NCBI RefSeq assembly: GCF_000830005.1
Contig: NZ_CP010407.1
Span: 4,197,001 to 4,261,000, forward strand
Length of the DNA stretch: 64,000 nt
Source: Streptomyces vietnamensis
GTDB lineage: Bacteria > Actinomycetota > Actinomycetes > Streptomycetales > Streptomycetaceae
Direction: 5' to 3'
The notes beneath the pieces were generated by a model, which made no database searches, was not told the DNA's origin, and saw nothing but the letters and a program-made list of their open reading frames with translations. Made by a program: the position numbers and the translations under genes. Shown in pieces: positions 8,189 through 16,032 of this stretch. Positions within the stretch are counted from its first letter, which is position 1; each line of letters opens with the position of its first letter.

Positions 8189-8722
8189 ATGGCTTTGGGG
8201 CCCGAGGCATTCCGCGACTTCTTCGGATCCGTACCGGCGGCCGTCGCGGTGGTGACCACGGCCGGCCCTGACGGCAGACCACTCGGCTTCACCTGCACCG
8301 CGTTCAGCGCGGTGTCCCTCGACCCGCCCCAGCTGCTGGTCTGCGTGGACGAGGGCTCCCGGACGCTGCCCGCGGTGCTCGGCGCGGAGGCCTTCGCGCT
8401 GCATCTGCTCGACGCCGAGGGGGGCGAGGAGCTCGCTCGTACCTTCGCGGGGCGCTCGGACCGGAAGTTCGACGGTGTGGCGTGGCGGCGCGGCGATTCC
8501 GTGCCCGCGTGCCCGGTGCTGCTCGACGGGGTGCTGGGCCACGCGGAGTGCACGCTGGAGCGGAGCCTGGTCGCCGGTGACCACCGGCTGCTGATCGGCC
8601 GCATGGAGCGGGTTCTGTTACGCGAGGAGGCCCGCCCGCTGCTTTACCGGCGGGGGGCCTTCGCCGCGTGGGACTCCTTGTCGGCCGCCGCGGCACCGGC
8701 ACAGATCGCCGCGGGCACGTGA
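8189..8722 (+). CDS. Flavin reductase, ActVB-like, partner of a two-component monooxygenase
   Basis: 177 residues from the ATG at 8189 (GAGAGG just upstream); in-frame GTG 8153 and ATG 8162 would lengthen it. The flavin reductase-like fold shows FFGSVPAAVAVVTT, GFTCTAFSAVSLDPP, FALHLLDAEG and the C-terminal LLYRRGAFAAWD. ActVB of actinorhodin is an NADH:FMN oxidoreductase that feeds reduced flavin to ActVA-ORF5; a matching ActVA-ORF5-like oxygenase lies at 26267-27424. A rare in-frame TTA codon occurs at 8618-8620, so translation should depend on bldA tRNA. It is the leftmost clear cluster gene. Confidence 0.88.
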   Translation: MALGPEAFRDFFGSVPAAVAVVTTAGPDGRPLGFTCTAFSAVSLDPPQLLVCVDEGSRTLPAVLGAEAFALHLLDAEGGEELARTFAGRSDRKFDGVAWRRGDSVPACPVLLDGVLGHAECTLERSLVAGDHRLLIGRMERVLLREEARPLLYRRGAFAAWDSLSAAAAPAQIAAGT

Positions 8723-8730
8723 CCGGGCGG

Positions 8731-8773
8731 CGGCGGGTTCCCCGCCCGGGGCGGCCGGGCGGGGAACCCGCCG
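8731..8773. terminator. Bidirectional hairpin between convergent genes
   Basis: Arms cggcgggttccccgccc (8731-8747) and gggcggggaacccgccg (8757-8773) pair perfectly over 17 bp. It sits between the flavin reductase stop and the stop of the cyclase gene on the opposite strand, so it can end both transcripts. Confidence 0.85.
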
Positions 8774-8778
8774 GGCGC

Positions 8779-9699
8779 TCAGGCGTGGCAGGTGGGCAGG
8801 CCGCCGTGGTAGTCGATCATGCGGGCGAAGAGTTCGCTCATGTCCACGTGGGAACCGCGGGGCTCGCCCTGTTTCTCGGCGTACGCGCGGAAGAGGTTGG
8901 GGACGAGCCGCTCGGCGTCGAGCCAGCGCGCGTACTCGCCCAGGTCGGTGCGGCGGGCCAGTTCGACCGGGTCGAGGGACTCGGCGAGCCCCTGCTCGGC
9001 GAGGTCCTGGAGCAGGCGCAGATAGCCCTCGGTCTCGTCGAACACGCCGGGGCCCGCGACCGGGCCGTGGCCGGGGACGACCACCTCCGGGGCGAGGGCG
9101 CGCATCGTGTCCAGGGCTTCGAGGGAGCCGGCGACCGAGCCCATGGGGCAGAACGGCGTCACCCCGTTCATCACCAGGTCGCCGGTGAACAGCACCCGTT
9201 CGGCCGGCAGCCAGAGCACCGTGTCGTTGCTGGTGTGCGCCGGGCCCAGGTGCAGCAGCTCGGCCGTCTTCTCGCCGATGTGCAGGGTGAGCCGGTCGCG
9301 GAAGGTCAGCGCCGGCGGGACGAGCCGCAGGTCGCCCCACTCCACGTCCGGCCACAGGCCGGTCATGTGCAGGCCCGTCTCGGTCATCTCCGTACGGGTG
9401 CGCTCGTGGCCGACGACGAGGGACTCCGGGAAGACGAAGTTGCCGAAGGTGTGGTCGCCGTGGAAGTGGGTGTTGACCAGGACCTGTGGGGCGGCCGGGG
9501 CGACCCGGAGCACCACCTCGCGCAGGGTCCTGGCGCGCGCCTCGGTGGCCGCGGTGTCCACGAGCGCGGCGCGGTCGCCCGAGACGACGAGACCGGCGTT
9601 GTTCAGGCACCAGCCCCCGTCCGGCTGGACGTGGGCGAACACCCCGTCGGCGACCTCCGTCAGCTCGGTCCGGACGGCGCCGGCGGTGATTCCGGTCAT
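8779..9699 (-). CDS. Metallo-beta-lactamase-fold polyketide cyclase, ActIV-like
   Basis: 306 residues from an ATG at 9699 preceded by GAGGAGGAG; an upstream ATG at 9735 is possible. The zinc site is NTHFHGDH (residues 76-83) with further ligands in GPAHTSNDTV and PGHGPV. The N-terminal EVADGVFAHVQPDGGWCLNNAG resembles ActIV of actinorhodin, a bifunctional second-ring cyclase/thioesterase that releases the bicyclic intermediate from the ACP. This pairing with the didomain aromatase at 11872 is typical of BIQ pathways. Last gene of a minus-strand run with the PPTase and the SnoaL-like gene. Confidence 0.85.
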   Translation of the reverse strand: MTGITAGAVRTELTEVADGVFAHVQPDGGWCLNNAGLVVSGDRAALVDTAATEARARTLREVVLRVAPAAPQVLVNTHFHGDHTFGNFVFPESLVVGHERTRTEMTETGLHMTGLWPDVEWGDLRLVPPALTFRDRLTLHIGEKTAELLHLGPAHTSNDTVLWLPAERVLFTGDLVMNGVTPFCPMGSVAGSLEALDTMRALAPEVVVPGHGPVAGPGVFDETEGYLRLLQDLAEQGLAESLDPVELARRTDLGEYARWLDAERLVPNLFRAYAEKQGEPRGSHVDMSELFARMIDYHGGLPTCHA

Positions 9700-9718
9700 G
9701 TGGGTCTCCTCCTCGACA

Positions 9719-10489
9719 TCATGGAACTGGCTCATCGTCGGCTGAGCGGCTGGAGCCCCGCTCGAACCCGATCGCGCTGACCACGCCGACCACCGTCCCG
9801 TCGGGCAGTGTGCGGGTGGCGGTGCTCAGGGTGCCGGGCAGCGTGGGCCTGCCGGCCGGGTCCGCCGGGTCGAGGCCGAAGGTGCGGGGCGGGTGCCGAA
9901 GTCCGGTGCCCAGCGCCTTGGCGTAGGCCTCCTTGAGGGTCCACAGGCGCAGCAGCTCCGCGTCGCGCGCCGTGCCGCGCAGCCCTCGTGCGTCGAGTCC
10001 GGCACGTTCATGGGGTGTGCACATCCGGTGCTCCAGTACGGACATGGGGCGGCCGGGCCGTTCCGCGTCCACGCCGACCCGGCCGCCGCGGACGACCGCG
10101 ACGGCCAGCAGGGAGCCGGTGTGGCTGAGGCTGAAGTCCAGCTCCGGCAGGTCGGGGGCGTAGGGGCGGCCCAGTGCGGTGCGGGCGAGCACGATCCCGT
10201 CGGGGTCGCGGTCCGCGAGCGCGCCGAGTGTGGTGCGCAGCAGCAGCCGGGAGGCCAGGAAGCGGCGGCGCAGCCGGTCGTCGCGCAGGGCCCGCAGGCG
10301 GGCGGTGTCACCGGGATGCGGCGGGGCCCGGCGGGATGCGGCGGCCCGCGCCCAGTCCTCGACGGTGCCGTGCACGAGCAACGGCCGCCCGGGTCGGGGG
10401 GTCGGCTCGGGGCCGGGGCTCGGGGCCGGCTCTGGGCCGGGGCGGGGATCGCGGCCGGGGTCCGGGCCTCGGCCCCGTGGTGTCCGCAC
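9719..10489 (-). CDS. Sfp-type 4'-phosphopantetheinyl transferase
   Basis: 256 residues from a GTG at 10489. The Pro/Gly-rich first ~35 residues are unlike the family and may mean a later start. Family motifs are RPYAPDLPELDFSLSHTG, the Mg-binding GVDAE (Asp141, Glu143) and LWTLKEAYAKALG (Trp183, Lys186, Glu187). The enzyme moves phosphopantetheine from CoA to Ser41 of the ACP encoded at 12991 (inference). A dedicated PPTase inside a type II PKS cluster is uncommon, since hosts usually supply one. It starts 15 bp after the SnoaL-like gene on the same strand. Confidence 0.9.
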   Translation of the reverse strand: MRTPRGRGPDPGRDPRPGPEPAPSPGPEPTPRPGRPLLVHGTVEDWARAAASRRAPPHPGDTARLRALRDDRLRRRFLASRLLLRTTLGALADRDPDGIVLARTALGRPYAPDLPELDFSLSHTGSLLAVAVVRGGRVGVDAERPGRPMSVLEHRMCTPHERAGLDARGLRGTARDAELLRLWTLKEAYAKALGTGLRHPPRTFGLDPADPAGRPTLPGTLSTATRTLPDGTVVGVVSAIGFERGSSRSADDEPVP

Positions 10490-10503
10490 GGCGGCGCGGC
10501 CGG

Positions 10504-10932
10504 TCAGACCAGCTGGTCGTGGGTGATCATGCGGGAGCGGGTCCGTACCCCCTCGTCGGTGACGAGCAGGACGTCGTGGACGACGCAGCTGGGCGCGATC
10601 TCGGGCTTTCCACCCGGCCGGACGGTGACGACGAGGGCGTACACGGTGGAGCGCAGCGAGCCGTCGGCCTGCGGCTCCAGGGCGATGTGGTTGAACCAGT
10701 GGCGGCGCTGGACCGGGTCGCCCTCGAAGCGCTTGTGGAACTCCACCAGTTCGGCGACGATCCCGGCCCGACCCACCGCCGGCTGTACGCCGGGGGAGTG
10801 CTGGAAGGTGCCGTCCTCGGTGAAGGTGGCCGCGTAGTCGGCGAAGCGGCCCCCGTCGAGGGCCTGCATCTGGTGGGCGTAGAAGTGCTGGACCTGGGCG
10901 TAGACCTCGGTACGGACGGCGGTGGCGGTCAT
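10504..10932 (-). CDS. SnoaL/NTF2-like or ring-hydroxylating dioxygenase beta-subunit-like protein
   Basis: 142 residues with the cone-shaped NTF2-like fold pattern: QVQHFYAHQMQALDGGRFADYAATFTEDG, HWFNHIAL, and SRMITHDQLV. Such small proteins act as polyketide cyclases, hydroxylases or dehydratases in aromatic pathways; the reaction here cannot be fixed from sequence. It is the first gene of the minus-strand run SnoaL-PPTase-cyclase and diverges from the DUF6081 gene at 11074 over about 140 bp. The strong ATTFTED motif resembles forms seen beside type II PKS genes rather than SnoaL itself (inference). Confidence 0.75.
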   Translation of the reverse strand: MTATAVRTEVYAQVQHFYAHQMQALDGGRFADYAATFTEDGTFQHSPGVQPAVGRAGIVAELVEFHKRFEGDPVQRRHWFNHIALEPQADGSLRSTVYALVVTVRPGGKPEIAPSCVVHDVLLVTDEGVRTRSRMITHDQLV

Positions 10933-11073
10933 CGGTTCCTCCGGAGCGCGGGACGGTCGGTGGCGTCACCCTCGCCGGGCGGGCTCGAAGGGGCCTCCAC
11001 TGCGGCTTGAGCCGGGGCGACGAACCTCGCTCCGTCACACCCCCTCGTCACCGAGCCGAGACAGGAGCCGGGC

Positions 11074-11856
11074 ATGCTGTTCGAGGACGATTTCCGCGAG
11101 GACTGGGCCGCGCCGGGGCGGGTGGCCCGCTGGCGGCTGCGACCGCTGCCGTGGCTCGCGCAGGGCGACGCCCGGGTGTGGACGCCCGGCGACGGCGACG
11201 GGCTGTGCGTGGCGTCGGGGTACGGCACGGGGCGCGGGGAGCGGCCCGCGTTCACCCGGGTGCCGGCGGGGCAGCAGGAGCCGCATCTGCGGTGGGCCGC
11301 GTTCGCGGAGCCGGAGGCGCGCGGGCCCGGGCCGTTCCGGGCGGAGGCGGACCTGTCGGCGCGTGTCCTTTCGGCGGACCGGCACCCGGAGGGGGACGGC
11401 CCCGCGTGCGCGATGGCCGCGCTGATCTGCGTGGACATGGTCTCGGGCCTGGCCTTCGACTTCGCGCTGACGAACGGGTTCGTGTGGGCGCTGTACGAAC
11501 GTCTGCCACGCCCCGGTGGGACCCACGGCTCGTTCGCGTACGCCGTTCCGGTGGCGCCGCGCACTCCGGAGGCGTGGCATCACTGTGCGGTCGAGGTGGA
11601 CGCGTCGGCGGGACGGGCCCGCTGGCTGCTCGCGGGCGAGGAGGTGTTCGCGGTGGACCGTACGGGCCTGGAGCTCGACGCCCGGTACGGCCACCGCCTG
11701 GAGCGCTCCACGCCGGGTCCGCGCACCGAGGTGGCTCCGGACCGGCTGACCGTCGGCATCGGGCTGCTCGCCGCGGCGGCGTACGGTCAGGGGGTGCGCC
11801 TGCGAGCCCGCCGCGTGGCGCTGGCGGCGGGCTCTCAGGGGAGTGACGCGCCCTGA
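11074..11856 (+). CDS. DUF6081 family protein, paralogue 1
   Basis: 260 residues, ATG with AGGAG upstream. It is homologous to the product of 18818-19567: both open with F-(E/H)-DDF, share a central FDFALTNG/LDFALTGG, then ALYERLP/ALYGRVP, (A/S)YAVP(V/L)AP, a segment like HHCAVEVDASAGRARWLL, and a VFAVD motif. The pattern fits DUF6081, a family with a LamG-like beta-sandwich feel and no known activity. No signal peptide or obvious metal site is seen. Its presence twice in one polyketide cluster suggests a pathway role, perhaps ring closure or intermediate binding (inference). Confidence 0.75.
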   Translation: MLFEDDFREDWAAPGRVARWRLRPLPWLAQGDARVWTPGDGDGLCVASGYGTGRGERPAFTRVPAGQQEPHLRWAAFAEPEARGPGPFRAEADLSARVLSADRHPEGDGPACAMAALICVDMVSGLAFDFALTNGFVWALYERLPRPGGTHGSFAYAVPVAPRTPEAWHHCAVEVDASAGRARWLLAGEEVFAVDRTGLELDARYGHRLERSTPGPRTEVAPDRLTVGIGLLAAAAYGQGVRLRARRVALAAGSQGSDAP

Positions 11857-11871
11857 TCCCGGGCGCGGCGG

Positions 11872-12858
11872 TCAGCCGGCCTCGGCCGCTTCCGCCGTCT
11901 CCGCCGCGTCGGACGCCCCGGCCGCGTGGCGCAGGGTCGTCAGACTGTTGCGGCCGAGAGCTTCGCGAACGTACGTACGGGCGTCGTCGAGTGTGGCCTC
12001 GGGGCCGAGCACCTCGGTGATGCCCGTCGGATCGACGGCGACCGTGTGACGTGCGGTCGCCACCGCCCCCTGCGGGGTCTGCGCGAACGTCCACTCGCCG
12101 CTGTGGCCGGACAGCAGCCGGGGGGTGCGCTGCTGCTTGTACGCGATCCACTCCGGCGCGCGGCAGATCCGCGCCGAGCGCGTGGTGTGGGCCGAGCCGT
12201 CGGCCGTGACGGTGTCCATCTCCAGCCACTGCAGGCCCGGTTCGGGCTCGGTCAGCGTGACGCGGGCGACGTGCGGCAGCAGCTCCGCCCAGCGTTCGGC
12301 GCGCTCGACGAAGGTGTAGGCGTCGTGGGCGGCTCCGGTGAGCGGGATCGTGTCGGTGAACGAGAAGACCAGGTCGTCCACGGGGTGGCCGGTCTCCGCG
12401 AGCGCCGCGAGGGCTCCCAGTTCGCGGGCGCTGTTGCGGTCGAGGGCCTCCTCGATCCGGGCTGCGGCGGCCGGGTCGTCGCCGGCGACCGTGAACCGGT
12501 GGCGCAGCACGATCTCGGTGCGGCTGTCGGCCAGCCGCCGGAAGAGCCAGCCGCCGGACATCGACGTGACGGGCGGCCTGCTGTGCTCCTGGCGGAAGGA
12601 CACGTACAACCGCCGCGGATCGAGGACGCGGCGCGAGCGCCAGTGCGCGATCTCGCCGTTCACCTCGGCCCAGATCTCGAACCGTTCGGTCCGGCCCTCC
12701 CGGGCGAGGTGCCGCACGTGCACGGTCGGCTCGAACACGGCGGGCCACCGCGTCACATCGGCGACGAGGGCGTACAGCGTCTCGGCGGGCGCGGCCACCG
12801 TCACGGAGTGCTCGCTGCGGTGGACGGTCGGGGAGGGGAGAGCGGCGGTGCGGGCCAT
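11872..12858 (-). CDS. Didomain SRPBCC aromatase/cyclase, ActVII-like
   Basis: 328 residues with two START/SRPBCC repeats: residues about 1-150 (HSVTVAAPAETLYALVADVTRWPAVFEPTVHV) and about 155-315 (FSFTDTIPLTGAAHDAYTFVERAERWAELLPHV). Didomain enzymes of this kind close and aromatise the first ring of C9-reduced polyketides, as ActVII does for actinorhodin; monodomain enzymes act on unreduced chains. It is the last gene of the minus-strand run KS-alpha, CLF, ACP, aromatase, but a strong hairpin separates it from the ACP gene. It converges on the DUF6081 gene at 11074. Confidence 0.92.
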   Translation of the reverse strand: MARTAALPSPTVHRSEHSVTVAAPAETLYALVADVTRWPAVFEPTVHVRHLAREGRTERFEIWAEVNGEIAHWRSRRVLDPRRLYVSFRQEHSRPPVTSMSGGWLFRRLADSRTEIVLRHRFTVAGDDPAAAARIEEALDRNSARELGALAALAETGHPVDDLVFSFTDTIPLTGAAHDAYTFVERAERWAELLPHVARVTLTEPEPGLQWLEMDTVTADGSAHTTRSARICRAPEWIAYKQQRTPRLLSGHSGEWTFAQTPQGAVATARHTVAVDPTGITEVLGPEATLDDARTYVREALGRNSLTTLRHAAGASDAAETAEAAEAG

Positions 12859-12910
12859 GGGGCGTACTCCTTGGACGGGGGATTCGTACGGGGGCGGCGT
12901 CGCCGGGATG

Positions 12911-12957
12911 CCCCGGGGGCACCTCGCGCACGGGTGGTGCTGGCCGTGCCCCCGGGG
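12911..12957 (-). terminator. Intercistronic hairpin between ACP and aromatase genes
   Basis: Arms ccccgggggcac (12911-12922) and gtgcccccgggg (12946-12957) form a perfect 12-bp stem within the 132-bp gap. It may attenuate transcription so that the aromatase is made in smaller amounts than the minimal PKS, or stabilise the upstream mRNA end. Confidence 0.65.
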
Positions 12958-12990
12958 CCGGCCGACCGGCCGACCGGTGGTGAGGTCGCG

Positions 12991-13248
12991 TCAGGCGGCC
13001 CGCACTTCCGAACCGTTGACGAGGTCGAGCAGGAGACGCGGGGTGAGCGCCTCGTTGACGTCGTCGTCGTCGAGGGTGACGCCGAACTCCCGCTCGATGC
13101 GGGCGGCGCTCTCCATGAGGGCCAGGGAGTCGTAGCCGAGGTCCTCGAACGTGATGTCGAGGATGTCGCCGGAGAGGTCGGCGCTGTCGTCCTCTCCGGC
13201 GCAGGCGACGAGGATGGTGCGCAGTGCGTCGAGGGTCAGTCGTGCCAT
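12991..13248 (-). CDS. Acyl carrier protein of type II PKS
   Basis: 85 residues. The phosphopantetheine site is LGYDSLALME with Ser41; acidic helix II and a hydrophobic core are as expected. ATG at 13248 with a GGAG-type site upstream. It carries the growing polyketide chain between KS/CLF, the ketoreductase and the cyclases. It stands 17 bp after the chain-length factor gene in the usual KS-CLF-ACP order. Activation is probably by the Sfp-type enzyme encoded at 9719. Confidence 0.96.
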   Translation of the reverse strand: MARLTLDALRTILVACAGEDDSADLSGDILDITFEDLGYDSLALMESAARIEREFGVTLDDDDVNEALTPRLLLDLVNGSEVRAA

Positions 13249-13265
13249 CGTGGGGCTCCTTGGGT

Positions 13266-14525
13266 TCAGGGTCGGTGGGTGGTGAGGACGACGGCCGAGT
13301 TGAAGCCGTGGCGGCCTCGGGCCAGAACCAGGGCGGTGCTCAGGGCGGCCTCGCGGGGCTGCCCGGTCACCAGGTCGAGCCGGTAGGCGTCCGGCACCCG
13401 CGCGGTCCGGCCGGTCGCGGGGATCACCTGGTCGCGCAGGGCGAGCAGGGCGGCCACGAGATCGGTGGGACCGCCGCCCGCGCACAGGCGCCCGGTGAGG
13501 GCCTTGGGCGCGGTCACGGGAACGCCGTGCGGTCCGAAGAGCCGGCTGATCGCCTCGGCCTCGGCCCGGTCGAGGTCCGGGACACCCGCGCCGTCGGCGA
13601 ACACCACGGAGACGTCGGCGGGCGTCAGACCCGCCTGCGCGAGGGCGAGTTCGGCGGCGCGGCCGAGGGCGGGCGGCCGGCCGGAGCCGGGCGCCGGGTC
13701 GAAGGTCGCGGCATAGCCGGCGATCTCGCCGTAGATCCGCTCGACGCCGCGCTCGCGCGCCGAGTCGGCGTTCTCGACGATGAGCACGGCGCCGCCCTCG
13801 CCGGGCACGTGGCCGGAGGCTTCGGCGTCGAAGGGCAGGTAGGCGCGCTCCGGGTCGGCGACCGTGCTGACCAGGCCGCCGGCGAGCTGGGAGGCGTACC
13901 CCCAGGGGTCGAGCGCGGAGTCGACGCCGCCGGTGAGCACGAGACGGGTGCCGCGGCGGACCGTGCGGCAGGCGTGTCCGATCGCGTCGAGGCCGCCGGC
14001 CTGCTCCCCGACCAGCGCGGCGCTGGGGCCGCGCATGGTGTTGCGGATGGAGATCTGACCGGTGTTGACGGCGTAGAACCAGGCGAACGACTCGTACACG
14101 CTGACGTACTGGGGTCCCTGGCTCCACAACTTGTGGAACTCCCGGTGGGTGAAGTCGAAGCCGCCCTGCGCGGTGGAGGTGACGACACCGAGGTCGTAGT
14201 CCTCGAAGCCCGCGTCGGGGCCCACGCCCGCGTCGGCGAGCGCCCAGTCCGCGGCGACGAGCGCGTAACGGGTGGACACGTCGGTCTGCGGCAGCAGCCG
14301 GCCGGGCAGGTGATCGGAGGCCTCGAAGTCGTCGATCTGGCCCGCCAGCCGGGACGGGTAGTGCGAGGCGTCGAACCGGGACAGCTCGCCGATGCCGTTC
14401 TCGCCGGTCAGCAGGGCCTTCCAGTAACGCTCGGTGCCGATGCCGCCGGGCGCGGTGACGCCGAGACCGGTGACGACGATCCGCTGTCCCGAGGCACCGG
14501 CCCCGGCGCTCGACGGCGTGCTCAT
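13266..14525 (-). CDS. Chain-length factor (KS-beta) of type II PKS
   Basis: 419 residues, a ketosynthase fold in which the nucleophilic Cys is Gln175 (LVGEQAGGLDA), diagnostic of a CLF. The stretch GGFDFTHREFHKLW contains Phe123, Thr126 and Phe130, with the same spacing as the act CLF gatekeepers Phe109, Thr112 and Phe116 that limit the product to 16 carbons, so an octaketide is predicted. The ATG overlaps the KS-alpha stop (ATGA), coupling translation of the heterodimer. Confidence 0.95.
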   Translation of the reverse strand: MSTPSSAGAGASGQRIVVTGLGVTAPGGIGTERYWKALLTGENGIGELSRFDASHYPSRLAGQIDDFEASDHLPGRLLPQTDVSTRYALVAADWALADAGVGPDAGFEDYDLGVVTSTAQGGFDFTHREFHKLWSQGPQYVSVYESFAWFYAVNTGQISIRNTMRGPSAALVGEQAGGLDAIGHACRTVRRGTRLVLTGGVDSALDPWGYASQLAGGLVSTVADPERAYLPFDAEASGHVPGEGGAVLIVENADSARERGVERIYGEIAGYAATFDPAPGSGRPPALGRAAELALAQAGLTPADVSVVFADGAGVPDLDRAEAEAISRLFGPHGVPVTAPKALTGRLCAGGGPTDLVAALLALRDQVIPATGRTARVPDAYRLDLVTGQPREAALSTALVLARGRHGFNSAVVLTTHRP

Positions 14526-15787
14526 GCGGCCACCTCCGGGCGGTGCAGGACCATCGCGCTCTGGAACCCGCCGAAGCCGCTGCCCACCGTGAGGACGGTG
14601 TCGACGCGCAGCTCACGCGCGGTGAGCGGCACGTAGTCCAGGTCGCACTCGGGGTCGGGGTTGTGCAGGTTCGCCGTCGGCGGGACGACGTTGTGCTCGA
14701 TGGCCAGGATCGACGCGGCGATCTCGATGGAGCCGATCGCACCGAGCGAGTGGCCCACCATGGACTTGATGGAGCTGACGGGCACCGCGTACGCCTGGTC
14801 GCCGAGGCTGCGCTTGAACGCGGCCGTCTCGTGGCGGTCGTTCTGCTTCGTGCCGGAGCCGTGCGCGTTGACGTAGTCGACGGCGGTGCGGTCGAGACGG
14901 GCCTCGTCGAGGGCCGCCCGGATGGACTCGGCCATCTCGCGGCCGTCCTTCTTCAGACCCGTCATGTGGTACGCGTTGCAGCGCGTGGCATAGCCGCCGA
15001 CCTCGGCGTAGATGTGCGCCCCGCGCCGCTTGGCGGCCTCGTACTCCTCGAGGACGAACATGGCGGCGCCCTCGGCGAGGACGAAGCCGTTGCGGGTGCC
15101 GTCGAAGGGCCGGGAGGCGTGCTCCGGGTCGTCGTTGCGGGGAGTCGTCGCCTTGATGGCGTCGAAGCAGGCGACGACGATCGGGGAGACGGGGGTGTCG
15201 GCCGCACCCGCGACCGCCACGTCCACACTGCCCTCGCGGATCAGCTGGACGGCGTAGCCGACCGAGTCCAGACCCGAGGTGCAGCCGTCGGACACCATGG
15301 TGACCGGCCCCTCGGCGCCGGCCGCCCAGGCGACCTCGGCGGCCATGACCCCCGGGCTGAGGTAGTCGAACATGTACGGCGACAGGTGCGCCGGATCCAC
15401 CACCCACTCACGGCCGGCGTCCGCCATCACGAGGTACTCGTTCTCCAGGCTGGTCGCGGAGGCGACGGCACTGCCCAGGGCGACGCCGATCCGGGAGGGA
15501 TCGAGCGCGCCCGTCTCCAGGCCGCTGTCGGCGAGCGCCTCCCGGGTGCAGGCGACGGCGAACTGGGTGGCGCGGTCCATGCGCCGGACCTCGCGCGGCG
15601 AGAAGCCCTCGGCCCGCGCGTCGAAGTCGACCTCGCCCGCGATCCGGGACCGGAACGGAGCGGCGTCGAAGAAGCTGATGGGCCGGGTGGCCGAGCGGCC
15701 CGCGGTGAGCAGGTCCCAGAACTCCTTCGTCCCCGAGCCGCCAGGGGCGCGCACCCCGACCCCGGTGATCACTACGCGTCGGGTCAC
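14522..15787 (-). CDS. Beta-ketoacyl synthase alpha (KS-alpha) of type II PKS
   Basis: 421 residues from a GTG at 15787 preceded by AGGAGGAC; upstream in-frame sequence is not coding-like. Catalytic residues are Cys169 (VSDGCTSGLDS), one His in NAHGSGTKQND and one in SMVGHSLGAIGS. Cys at position 169 is the same number as in ActI-ORF1. It condenses malonyl units on the ACP together with the CLF. First gene of the minus-strand PKS run, reading away from the ketoreductase gene. Confidence 0.96.
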   Translation of the reverse strand: MTRRVVITGVGVRAPGGSGTKEFWDLLTAGRSATRPISFFDAAPFRSRIAGEVDFDARAEGFSPREVRRMDRATQFAVACTREALADSGLETGALDPSRIGVALGSAVASATSLENEYLVMADAGREWVVDPAHLSPYMFDYLSPGVMAAEVAWAAGAEGPVTMVSDGCTSGLDSVGYAVQLIREGSVDVAVAGAADTPVSPIVVACFDAIKATTPRNDDPEHASRPFDGTRNGFVLAEGAAMFVLEEYEAAKRRGAHIYAEVGGYATRCNAYHMTGLKKDGREMAESIRAALDEARLDRTAVDYVNAHGSGTKQNDRHETAAFKRSLGDQAYAVPVSSIKSMVGHSLGAIGSIEIAASILAIEHNVVPPTANLHNPDPECDLDYVPLTARELRVDTVLTVGSGFGGFQSAMVLHRPEVAA

Positions 15788-16032
15788 CGTCGTCCTCCTG
15801 TGCTGCTGGGCATCGCGTGGGGCTCCTTTCGCCCGCCGTACCTCTCTGACACAGCGGCACACTCCCCCGCCCGGCTTGAGGGCGGCTCGTGGGCCGATGG
15901 TGCGCTCGCGGGCGCCCGCGAGCCGCCTTCCAGCCCCGCTCAAGGGGCCGCGGCCACGCTCTCGGGTGGACGGCGGGACGCCCCGCGACCCCGCCGTGCA
16001 CCCGCCCGAGGAACCCAAGGGAGACGAGCAGC
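15788..16032. promoter_or_regulatory. Divergent promoter region, PKS and ketoreductase
   Basis: This 245-bp gap separates the divergent KS-alpha and ketoreductase genes and must hold both promoters. The arrangement recalls the actIII-actI intergenic region, where the SARP activator ActII-ORF4 binds. I could not make out convincing heptamer repeats or -10/-35 hexamers by eye. The SARP gene at 39744 is the obvious candidate regulator. Confidence 0.55.

Noticed and set aside
8838..8853. tccacgtggga, resembling parS
   Set aside because: Only the central part matches, and it lies in the coding sequence of the cyclase gene.
12991..14742. 583-codon frame joining the ACP to a CLF shadow
   Set aside because: Only the last 85 codons are the ACP; the upstream part reads the CLF gene out of frame.
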